From contig CAJMLO010000004.1 in the NCBI GenBank assembly GCA_905214245.1, forward strand, positions 1-42,381: 42,381 nt of DNA, in the 5' to 3' direction. This DNA is from an uncultured bacterium. Lineage in GTDB: Bacteria; Bacillota; Clostridia; TANB77; CAG-508. Below, piece after piece: positions 32,066 through 39,972 of this stretch. The number at the start of each line of letters is the position of its first letter. The stretch's first letter is position 1. The notes beneath the pieces were generated by a model. That model ran no database searches, had not been told where the DNA came from, and saw only the letters and a program-made list of their open reading frames with translations. The position numbers and the translations under genes are program-made.

Positions 32066-33422
32066 TTATTCTCTATATTTATCAATATTTGCAAACTTTG
32101 TATAGTTTCCAAGCCACAATAGCTCTACCGTACCTGTTGAACCAGCTCTGTGTTTTGCAAGTATAACTTCTGCTATATTCTTTTTCTCGCTATCTTCGTT
32201 ATAATAATCATCACGATACAAGAACATAACAATATCAGCATCCTGCTCTATTGCTCCAGATTCACGAAGGTCAGAAAGCATTGGTCTGTGGTCAGGTCTT
32301 TGCTCTGGTGCACGAGATAACTGTGACAATGCAATAACCGGTACATTTATCTCTTTTGCAAGTATTTTTAAAGAACGGCTAATTTCAGAAATTTCTTGCT
32401 CACGGCTTGAACTTCTTTTATTAGAACCTTGAACAAGCTGCAAATAGTCAATTACAACAAGTCCAATGTTTTTTTCAAGTTTTAGTTTTCTACATTTCGC
32501 ACGAATTTCCATAATTGAAATACCTGGAGTATCATCAATGAAAATTTGTGCCTCAGAAAGTTGCCCTGATGCAGCTGCAAGTTTTGCCCATTCATCATCA
32601 TCTATAGTTCCGTGTACGAACCTTGTTGCTATCTACCATTGCCTCAGAACATAAAATTCTGTTTACCATTTGTTCTTTTGACATCTCCAAGCTAAACAAA
32701 ACAACAGGTACATTTGCTCTTACAGCAGCATTTGTAGCAATATTTAATGCAAATGCTGATTTTCCCATAGCAGGTCTTGCAGCAACAAGTACTAAATCTG
32801 ATGGATGAAGTCCAGCTGTTTTATAATCCAAATCTGCAAATCCTGTTGGAACACCTGTAATATGTTGCTTTTGATTATACAATTGTTCAAGTTGTGTAAA
32901 TGTGTCTACAAGTACATCTTTTATCGAACTATATCCTTTTTGACTTTTTCTTTGCATAAGCTCAAAAATCTTTTTTTCAGCACTATCTACAATATCCTCA
33001 ACCTCTTGTGTAGGATCATATCCTAAGTCGATAAGCTCATTTGCAGTTTTTATCAAATTTCTAAGTGATGATTTCTCTTCAACTATTTTTATATATTGTC
33101 CTGCATTTGCAGTTGTAGGTACTTTATCTGGCAAACTTGCAATATATTCAAGACCTCCAACTTGATCAAGCTTACCCATTGATGTAAGTTCAGATTTTAA
33201 TGTAATAATATCAATTGGCTCACTTCGATTATATATATTTAGTATTGCACTATAAATAGCCTTATTATCTTCTCTATAAAAATCATCTTCTTTTAATACT
33301 TCAATAGCAGCAGATACTGCATCCTTATCCGTTAACATACTTCCAAGAACTGCTTGCTCCGCCTCTGTATCATTTGGTGGTACTTTACCTAGTTCCATAT
33401 TAAGTCCACTTTTCCCTTTCAT
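32066..33422 (-). CDS. dnaB: Replicative DNA helicase DnaB, interrupted by a one-base frameshift
   Basis: DnaB (DnaC in Bacillus) is the hexameric fork helicase. Residues 1-270 lie in one frame (32598-33422): the N-terminal primase-binding domain (PNDTEAEQAVLGSML) and RecA-like core with Walker A ARPAMGKS (215-222). At about 32612 one extra base after the codons for RT breaks the frame; four codons later comes TGA. Removing it restores GTIDDDEWAKLA and joins the rest, with GLVVIDYLQLV (Walker B), LSQLSRAPEQR and the arginine-finger region LRESGAIEQDADIV. The corrected product would be 451 residues, the normal length. A sequencing error is most likely for an essential gene. Start choice between 33422 and 33398 is open. 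It follows rplI by six bases. Confidence 0.93.
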
Positions 33423-33428
33423 AATTAA

Positions 33429-33875
33429 TTATTTTGCAAGAACATCAACTTTTAAAACTCCTGTTACTCCCTCATAAAGTTTAACATTAACACTAAATGT
33501 ACCAAGTGTTTTAATTTGTTCTTTTAATTCAATTTTCTTTTTATCAACTTCAATATTAGCTTGAGCTTTAAGTGTGTCTGATATTTCTTTTGCAGTAACT
33601 CCACCAAATATTTTTCCGTTTTCTCCAGCTTTAACATTTATTTTTAAAAGTATTCCTTTAAGTTTTTTTGCTGTTTCTTCTGCTGCTTGCTTTTCTAGGT
33701 CTTTTCTATAATTATTTGCTTCTTTTTTATTATTTAATTTGCTCATGTTTTCACTATTTGCTTCTACCGCAAGTTTTTTAGGAAATAGAAAATTACGTGC
33801 ATATCCATCACTTGCATTTATAACCTCATCTTTTTTTCCTACACCTTTGATATTATCTAATAAAATTACTTTCAT
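33429..33875 (-). CDS. rplI: 50S ribosomal protein L9
   Basis: L9 binds 23S rRNA near the L1 stalk and reaches towards the neighbouring ribosome on a messenger, helping to keep the frame. The 148-residue protein begins MKVILLDNIKGVGKKDEVINASDGYARNFL, the N-terminal rRNA-binding domain, then the long lysine-rich connecting helix, and the C-terminal domain with GKIFGGVTAKEISDTL. The ATG at 33873-33875 follows AAAGGA. It is in the conserved order gdpP-rplI-dnaB, with gaps of 25 and 6 bases, so the three genes are surely one transcript. Confidence 0.97.
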   Translation of the reverse strand: MKVILLDNIKGVGKKDEVINASDGYARNFLFPKKLAVEANSENMSKLNNKKEANNYRKDLEKQAAEETAKKLKGILLKINVKAGENGKIFGGVTAKEISDTLKAQANIEVDKKKIELKEQIKTLGTFSVNVKLYEGVTGVLKVDVLAK

Positions 33876-33900
33876 AACCTTATCAATCCTTTCCTTTGAT

Positions 33901-35886
33901 TTATCCTACTTCGCTAAAATATTCATTTATTCTATTTATAAGTTCTTGTTTAACTTCTTGTATTGTCATCCCTTCAACCTGAGCTCCTGCAAGTGTTATA
34001 TGACCTCCACCTCCAAGCTTTTCAAGTATTATCTGAACATTTACATCTCCAATAGAACGACCGCTAATACATACTTTATCTCCAAGTTTACCAATTACAA
34101 ATGAAGCTGTAATATTATTTATTGTAAGCAATTCATCTGCAGCTTTAGCACAAATTATGTTGGCATCTTTATCTTCTTCTTCATATACACTTATAGCAAT
34201 AGAATCATAAATTGTTTCAGCATCTCCTACTATCGTAGAAATTTTATGATATGTTTTTAAATCACTTTGAAACCATTTCTTTACCTTAATTATATCAACT
34301 CCAGATTTTCTTAAGTACGCTGCTGCCTCAAAAGTTCTTACACCTGTTTTAAAAGTAAATGCTTTTGTATCCATCATAATACCTGCATATAAAGCCTCTG
34401 CCTCAAACTCTGTAAGTTCGATTTCTACTTCAGCATATTCAATTATTTCTGTAACAAGCTCTGCTGCTGAAGATGCATATACTTCTTGGAAAGTAAGTGT
34501 TGCATTTTCTATATAATTTGTACTTCTTCTGTGATGGTCAATTACAGCTATTTTACTTGTCTTTTCAAGCAATTCTGGAACTTCGACATAATCTTTTTTA
34601 TGTGTATCAACTATAACAAGTAGTGTTTCATTACTAATTTTGGATAAAGCCTCATTTTTATCTATAATTGCATTTTTGTAATCTTCCTCTTCTTTAAGAC
34701 CTTTCATAAATAGATCTAAACTTGTACCATATGTTTCACTTACAATATATGCTTGCTTATTTAATTCTGTTGCAAGTCTATATATACCTATTGCAGATCC
34801 CATACAATCTATATCAGAGTTACTATGTCCCATAATGATAACATCTTTTGCATTTTTTATTAATTCCTCTAAAGCATGTGAAACAATTCTTGCTTTTACT
34901 TTTGTTCTCTTTTCAACTTCCTTAGTTCTACCACCATAAAAATGATATTTATTATCTTCTCTTACAATGGCTTGATCTCCTCCACGTCCTAAAACAATAT
35001 CAAGAGCAGATTGAGCACATTTGTATTTTTCGTAATTATTTTTTCCTTCATTTGACATTGCAATACTCAAAGTAATTTGCATTTTTCCTGAAATATCTTC
35101 TTCTTTTATAACATCTAATATATCAAATTTCTTTTCTTCGATTCGTTTAAGATTTTGTTTTTCAAAAATAGCAATAAAAGTGTCTCTATCAGATTTCAAA
35201 ATTAATCCGTCAAATTCTGTAGCCCAATCATAAATTTTCTTCTCTATTTTTGCTAAAATTTGAGGTTTCTCCTCATCTGTTATTCTCTGTGCTAATTCAT
35301 CATAATTGTCGACTTTTATAAGACCAATATAACTATCAGTATCATCAATTTTTTTCTCTAAATTTACAAGTTTAGTATTGTCTATAAAGTAAATTGTGAT
35401 AACATATTCATCTTTTAAAGGCATATACTCTCCATAAATTTTATATGTCTTTTTATCAATTTGTAATTCATCAACAATTTTTTCTTTTTTATCGCTATTT
35501 TTTATTTCTGCTTTTACATCTTTTAGGATTTCTTTTAAATAATTGTTGATATCAATATTTGCAAACTCCTCATTAAATCTTGTGTTTCTAAAAATTAAAT
35601 TACCATTTGTTTCGGCAATTACAAGTGGAAATGGCAAATTAACTAAAGCAATCTTTGCAACTTTATCTAAGCTAAATGTTAAATTTTTTATATGTTCAGA
35701 AAGCTCTTCTTTTCCCTTATTATTAGTCCAATAAGCATAAATAATGATAAGTATATAAATAAGTATTGATGGAATAATAAACTTTATATTATACATACAA
35801 AGTACAACCATCAAAATTGCAATTATTGCTAAATATATTTTTGTTTTTGAAATTATTTTTTCAAATACCTTTTTATTGTGATACAT
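33901..35886 (-). CDS. gdpP: Cyclic-di-AMP phosphodiesterase GdpP (DHH/DHHA1)
   Basis: GdpP hydrolyses c-di-AMP and so sets potassium and osmotic homeostasis and beta-lactam tolerance. The protein has two membrane helices (about 15-53), a PAS-like domain, a degenerate GGDEF domain (about 190-310), a DHH domain with GHSNSDIDCMGSA, a DTHKKDY segment and VIDHHRRS (DHH at 450-452), and a DHHA1 domain ending GGGGHITLAGAQ. About 661 residues, normal length. The ATG at 35884-35886 lies close behind AAGGGG; the ATG four codons earlier (35898) has no clear site but cannot be excluded. A perfect consensus promoter lies 57 bases upstream. Confidence 0.95.
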   Translation of the reverse strand: MYHNKKVFEKIISKTKIYLAIIAILMVVLCMYNIKFIIPSILIYILIIIYAYWTNNKGKEELSEHIKNLTFSLDKVAKIALVNLPFPLVIAETNGNLIFRNTRFNEEFANIDINNYLKEILKDVKAEIKNSDKKEKIVDELQIDKKTYKIYGEYMPLKDEYVITIYFIDNTKLVNLEKKIDDTDSYIGLIKVDNYDELAQRITDEEKPQILAKIEKKIYDWATEFDGLILKSDRDTFIAIFEKQNLKRIEEKKFDILDVIKEEDISGKMQITLSIAMSNEGKNNYEKYKCAQSALDIVLGRGGDQAIVREDNKYHFYGGRTKEVEKRTKVKARIVSHALEELIKNAKDVIIMGHSNSDIDCMGSAIGIYRLATELNKQAYIVSETYGTSLDLFMKGLKEEEDYKNAIIDKNEALSKISNETLLVIVDTHKKDYVEVPELLEKTSKIAVIDHHRRSTNYIENATLTFQEVYASSAAELVTEIIEYAEVEIELTEFEAEALYAGIMMDTKAFTFKTGVRTFEAAAYLRKSGVDIIKVKKWFQSDLKTYHKISTIVGDAETIYDSIAISVYEEEDKDANIICAKAADELLTINNITASFVIGKLGDKVCISGRSIGDVNVQIILEKLGGGGHITLAGAQVEGMTIQEVKQELINRINEYFSEVG

Positions 35887-35942
35887 AAACCCCTTCATTC
35901 TCGGCTAAATAAGCCATATTTAAATATAATCTAACACTGTAT

Positions 35943-35971
35943 ATTGTACTATTTTTTGCCTTCATTGTCAA
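35943..35971 (-). promoter_or_regulatory. Consensus promoter of gdpP-rplI-dnaB, with repeated TGTCA motifs upstream
   Basis: TTGACA (35966-35971), 17 bases, TACAAT (35943-35948) on the minus strand, the best promoter in the window. Just upstream is the inverted repeat AGTTGA-CATAAA-TCAACT (35971-35988), and TGTCA recurs four times between 35966 and 36000, suggesting an operator. Confidence 0.75.
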
Positions 35972-35988
35972 GTTGACATAAATCAACT

Positions 35989-36255
35989 GACATATGACAT
36001 ATAATTAATTTTAGGTAAAATTTCATGTATTAACTTTTTAAAATATTCCCCCTATGAAATATTATATATCACCATATTTTTATATTTTTGCATTTTTAAC
36101 ATATTTTAGATATATTTAAACTTAGTTAAATTATCAATACTTTTTTAATTTATTCGCTAAAAACTATTATCTACTACTATAAATATTTAATAAAAAAAAA
36201 TATTAAAGTTTTATATTCATTTCTTTGAGTGGTTACAAAAATTTCTTAATATACA
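35989..36255. other. AT-rich gap between rpoC and gdpP
   Basis: No gene, RNA or repeat family member is recognised in this stretch. It is almost pure A and T. The only notable point is an AGGGGGA string at about 36048-36054 on the minus strand, but the nearest ATG is too far away and opens only a 25-codon frame. It may simply be the upstream region of the gdpP promoter. Confidence 0.5.
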
Positions 36256-36291
36256 AAAATAGTATGACACATATGTGCCATACTATTTTTT
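36256..36291 (-). terminator. Terminator of the rpoB-rpoC operon
   Basis: AAAATAGTATG with CACATATGTG in the middle is nearly perfectly inverted, giving a stem of about 15 pairs, and TTTTTGTATATT follows on the minus strand. It starts three bases after the rpoC stop codon. Confidence 0.85.
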
Positions 36292-36293
36292 CT

Positions 36294-39200
36294 CTATTCA
36301 GCTTCAGTTATTGTTGTCTCAGTTTCTTCTTGTTCTTCTTTTTTGTCTGAAACTTCTGTATTAATATGTATATTTTTATATACATTTAATCCAGTTCCTG
36401 CTGGAATTAATTTTCCTATGATAACATTCTCTTTTAGTCCAATTAATTCATCAACTTTACCTTTTACAGCTGCTTCTGTTAATACTCTTGTTGTTTCTTG
36501 GAATGAAGCTGCAGATAAGAAACTATCTGTTGCAAGAGATGCTTTTGTAATACCAAGTAATACTCTCTTATATGTTGCCGGTCTCTTTCCTTCTGCAACA
36601 ACCTTTTCATTTTCTTCTTCAACTTCATAAATATCTGCAAGTGAACCTGCAAATAATGAGGTATCTCCATTATCTTCGATTCTAACTTTTTTAAGCATTT
36701 GTCTTCCAATAACTTCAATGTGTTTGTCGTTAATATCAACACCTTGGTTTCTATAAACTTTTTGAACTTCTTGAACAAGGTATTGGTAAACACCATCCGC
36801 ACCTTTGATTGCAAGTATTTCATTAGGATTAATAGAACCTTCAGTAATAGGTTGACCTGCTTCAACTGTATCTCCATCTTTGATACGTAATTTTGATCCA
36901 AATGGAATTACATATGTTTTAGCATCATCTTTTGATATTATTACAACTTGTTTAATTGATTTTTCTTCAGATATCTTAGCTGTACCATCAATTTCAGATA
37001 CAATTGCAAGTCCCTTTGGTTTTCTAGCTTCAAATAACTCTTCAACCCTTGGAAGACCTTGTGTGATATCTGCTACACCAGCTACACCACCAGAGTGAAT
37101 TGTTCTCATTGTAAGCTGTGTACCAGGCTCACCAATTGATTGAGCTGCTATAATACCTACAGATTCACCAATGTTAACTTCTTCACGTGTTGCAAGTCCC
37201 ATACCATAACATTTTGCACAAACACCATGGCTTGTTCTACAACCAAGTACTGAACGTACTTTAACTTTTTCAATACCTGCTGCAACAATTTTATCTGCAA
37301 TATTTTCTGTGATAAGTGTATTTGTATCAGCAATAACTTCGTTTGTATTTGGATTGATAATATCTTCAAGTGGATATCTACCAAGTAATCTCTCTGCCAA
37401 TTTTTCAACTGTTTGGTTACCATCTTTGATATCAGCAACTTCAATTCCTTCATGTGTTCCACAATCATGTTCTCTTACGATAATATCTTGTGAAACATCA
37501 ACAAGTCTTCTTGTTAAGTATCCAGAATCGGCTGTTCTTAAAGCTGTATCTGCTAGTCCCTTTCTAGCACCGTGTGCAGAAATGAAGTACTCTAGTGCAT
37601 CTAGTCCCTCTCTAAATGATGATGTAATAGGTATCTCTACTGTTTTACCTGTTGTACTAGCCATAAGACCACGCATACCTGCAATTTGTCTTAATTGGTT
37701 TATATTACCTCTGGCTCCAGATTCAGACATCATGTAAACTGGGTTTAATCTATCAAAGTTATCTTTCATAGCTTCTGTAACTTCATCAGTTGCCTTTTCC
37801 CAAATTTTAATAACTGAGTTATATCTTTCTGTATCTGTTATTAAACCACGTCTATATTGTTTTGCTACTTTGTCAACTTCTACATTAGCATCTTCAAGTA
37901 TTTTAGCTTTTGCTGGTGGCACTTTTACATCATCAACAGAAACCGTCATACCAGCTATTGTAGAATATTTATATCCTGTAGATTTAATATAGTCTAGTAG
38001 CTCTGCTGTTTTACTTAATCCATGAACATTTATACATTTTGCAATGATTTTTCCAAGATTTTTCTTCATAACTGTAAAGTTAAGTTCTGGATCAAACATT
38101 GTATCTGGATTTGTTCTATCAACAAAACCTAAGTCTTGAGGAATTCCCTCATTGTATATTAATCTACCAACTGTTGTTTGAACTTTTTTGCTCTTTAATT
38201 CACCATCAATCTCTTTGGTAATTCTTACATATATTTTTGCATGCATTCCTAATTGATGGTTTGCATATGCCATAACAGCTTCATCAGGAGATGTAAAGTA
38301 TGTTCCTTCTCCTGGCTCTCCCTCAACATCCATTGTTAGGTAATATGCACCTAGAATCATATCTTGTGTAGGTACTGTAACCGGTTTACCATCTTGTGGT
38401 TTTAACAAGTTATTTACAGAAAGCATTAAATATCTTGCTTCTGCTTGTGCCTCTGGAGATAATGGAAGGTGAATAGCCATTTGGTCACCATCGAAGTCAG
38501 CATTGAATGCTGTACAAACAAGTGGATGAAGTTTGATTGCTCTACCTTCTACTAAAACTGGTTCAAATGCTTGAATACCAAGTCTATGTAGTGTTGGAGC
38601 ACGGTTTAACATTACAGGATGATCTTTTATAACTTCCTCTAATATATCCCATACTTCTGGGCGTAATCTTTCTACCATTCTTTTTGCATTTTTAATATTG
38701 TGTGCAATTCCGCGTCCTACAAGTTCTTTCATTACAAATGGTTTAAATAGCTCAACTGCCATTTCTTTTGGCACACCACATTGATATATTTTTAGCTCTG
38801 GTCCTACAACGATAACTGAACGTCCTGAATAGTCAACACGCTTACCTAGTAGGTTTTGACGGAATCTACCTTGTTTTCCTTTTAATAAATCTGATAAAGA
38901 TTTTAAAGGTCTGTTTCCAGCACCTGTAACAGGTCTACCACGTCTACCATTATCAATAAGTGCATCTACAGATTCTTGTAACATTCTTTTTTCATTTCTT
39001 ACAATAATCTCTGGAGCACCTAATTCTAATAATCTTTTTAATCTGTTATTTCTATTGATAACTCTTCTGTATAAATCATTTAAGTCTGATGTTGCAAATC
39101 TACCACCATCAAGTTGAACCATTGGTCTTAATTCTGGTGGAATTACAGGAACAACATTCATAACCATCCACTCTGGGCGGTTTCCTGATAATCTAAATGA

Positions 39201-39845
39201 CTCTACTGTATCTAATCTTTTTACAAGTTTTGCTCTTTTTTGCTCACTTGCTTTTTCTAAATCTTTTCTTAAACTTTCTGATAATTTATCAAGGTCAATT
39301 TCTTCTAGTAATGTTCTAATTGCCTCTGCACCCATTTTAGCTGTAAAAGAACCTCTTCCATATTTTTCTTCTGCATCATGAAATTCTTTTTCTGTTAAAA
39401 CTTGTGCTTTCATTAAGTCTGTTGTACCTTTGTCTAAAACTATGTATGAAGCAAAATAAATTACTTTTTCTAGGTTTCTTGGTGAAACATCTAGCATTAA
39501 AGCTATTCTACTTGGAATACCTTTAAAGTACCAAATATGAGCAACAGGAGCTGCAAGCTCTATGTGTCCCATTCTTTCACGTCTAACTTTTGATTTTGTA
39601 ACCTCTACACCACAACGGTCACAAACGATTCCTTTATATCTTACCCTTTTATATTTTCCACAATGACATTCCCAATCTTTAGTTGGTCCAAATATTCTCT
39701 CACAAAATAGACCATCTCTTTCTGGTTTTAATGTTCTGTAATTGATAGTTTCAGGCTTTTTAACTTCACCTTTTGACCATTCTCTTACTTTTTCATCTGA
39801 TGCTAATCCTATTTTTATTTTATCAAAAACTTCTAATTCGTCCAC
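36294..39845 (-). CDS. rpoC: DNA-directed RNA polymerase subunit beta'
   Basis: The beta' subunit forms the clamp and supplies the catalytic aspartates of RNA polymerase. At 1183 residues it has the usual Firmicutes length. The N-terminal zinc site is Cys60, Cys62, Cys75, Cys78 (ECHCGKYKR, CDRCGV). The catalytic loop NADFDGD is at 448-454. The trigger loop region (SGARGNINQLRQIAGMRGLM), the second zinc site (CGTHEG, CRTSHGVCAKCYG) and the bridge-proximal QSIGEPGTQLTMRTIHSGG are all intact. The start is a GTG at 39843-39845, 12 bases after GGGGGAGG, a long spacing with no better start. It is followed by a strong terminator and, unusually, not by the rpsL operon. Confidence 0.98.
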   Translation of the reverse strand: MDELEVFDKIKIGLASDEKVREWSKGEVKKPETINYRTLKPERDGLFCERIFGPTKDWECHCGKYKRVRYKGIVCDRCGVEVTKSKVRRERMGHIELAAPVAHIWYFKGIPSRIALMLDVSPRNLEKVIYFASYIVLDKGTTDLMKAQVLTEKEFHDAEEKYGRGSFTAKMGAEAIRTLLEEIDLDKLSESLRKDLEKASEQKRAKLVKRLDTVESFRLSGNRPEWMVMNVVPVIPPELRPMVQLDGGRFATSDLNDLYRRVINRNNRLKRLLELGAPEIIVRNEKRMLQESVDALIDNGRRGRPVTGAGNRPLKSLSDLLKGKQGRFRQNLLGKRVDYSGRSVIVVGPELKIYQCGVPKEMAVELFKPFVMKELVGRGIAHNIKNAKRMVERLRPEVWDILEEVIKDHPVMLNRAPTLHRLGIQAFEPVLVEGRAIKLHPLVCTAFNADFDGDQMAIHLPLSPEAQAEARYLMLSVNNLLKPQDGKPVTVPTQDMILGAYYLTMDVEGEPGEGTYFTSPDEAVMAYANHQLGMHAKIYVRITKEIDGELKSKKVQTTVGRLIYNEGIPQDLGFVDRTNPDTMFDPELNFTVMKKNLGKIIAKCINVHGLSKTAELLDYIKSTGYKYSTIAGMTVSVDDVKVPPAKAKILEDANVEVDKVAKQYRRGLITDTERYNSVIKIWEKATDEVTEAMKDNFDRLNPVYMMSESGARGNINQLRQIAGMRGLMASTTGKTVEIPITSSFREGLDALEYFISAHGARKGLADTALRTADSGYLTRRLVDVSQDIIVREHDCGTHEGIEVADIKDGNQTVEKLAERLLGRYPLEDIINPNTNEVIADTNTLITENIADKIVAAGIEKVKVRSVLGCRTSHGVCAKCYGMGLATREEVNIGESVGIIAAQSIGEPGTQLTMRTIHSGGVAGVADITQGLPRVEELFEARKPKGLAIVSEIDGTAKISEEKSIKQVVIISKDDAKTYVIPFGSKLRIKDGDTVEAGQPITEGSINPNEILAIKGADGVYQYLVQEVQKVYRNQGVDINDKHIEVIGRQMLKKVRIEDNGDTSLFAGSLADIYEVEEENEKVVAEGKRPATYKRVLLGITKASLATDSFLSAASFQETTRVLTEAAVKGKVDELIGLKENVIIGKLIPAGTGLNVYKNIHINTEVSDKKEEQEETETTITEAE

Positions 39846-39882
39846 TCTTGGATTCAGCCTCCCCCGATTATATTTTTAAGTT

Positions 39883-39956
39883 GTTTTTAGAAAGTTTAAA
39901 TTTCTATCCCCTGCTCCTGCAATTCCATTTGGTCGAATTTAAACTTTCTTAAAAAC
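39883..39956. repeat. Hairpin element between rpoB and rpoC with a G-rich apex
   Basis: GTTTTTAGAAAGTTTAAATT (39883-39902) is inverted at 39936-39956 with a single extra base. Pairing can continue outwards more loosely. The 33-base apex contains CCCCTGCTCCTGC and CATTTGGTC. This apex resembles that of the long palindrome at 4773-4958 in blocks CCCCTG, TCC, GC and TTGG. It interrupts the usual tight rpoB-rpoC spacing and might be a processing or attenuation signal. Confidence 0.75.
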
Positions 39957-39972
39957 TATTCAATTATATTTA

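Noticed and set aside
35990..36070. A 25-codon minus-strand frame preceded by AGGGGGA
   Set aside because: The distance from the ribosome-binding-like string to the ATG is about 19 bases, and the frame runs into the gdpP promoter. Nothing supports a real peptide.
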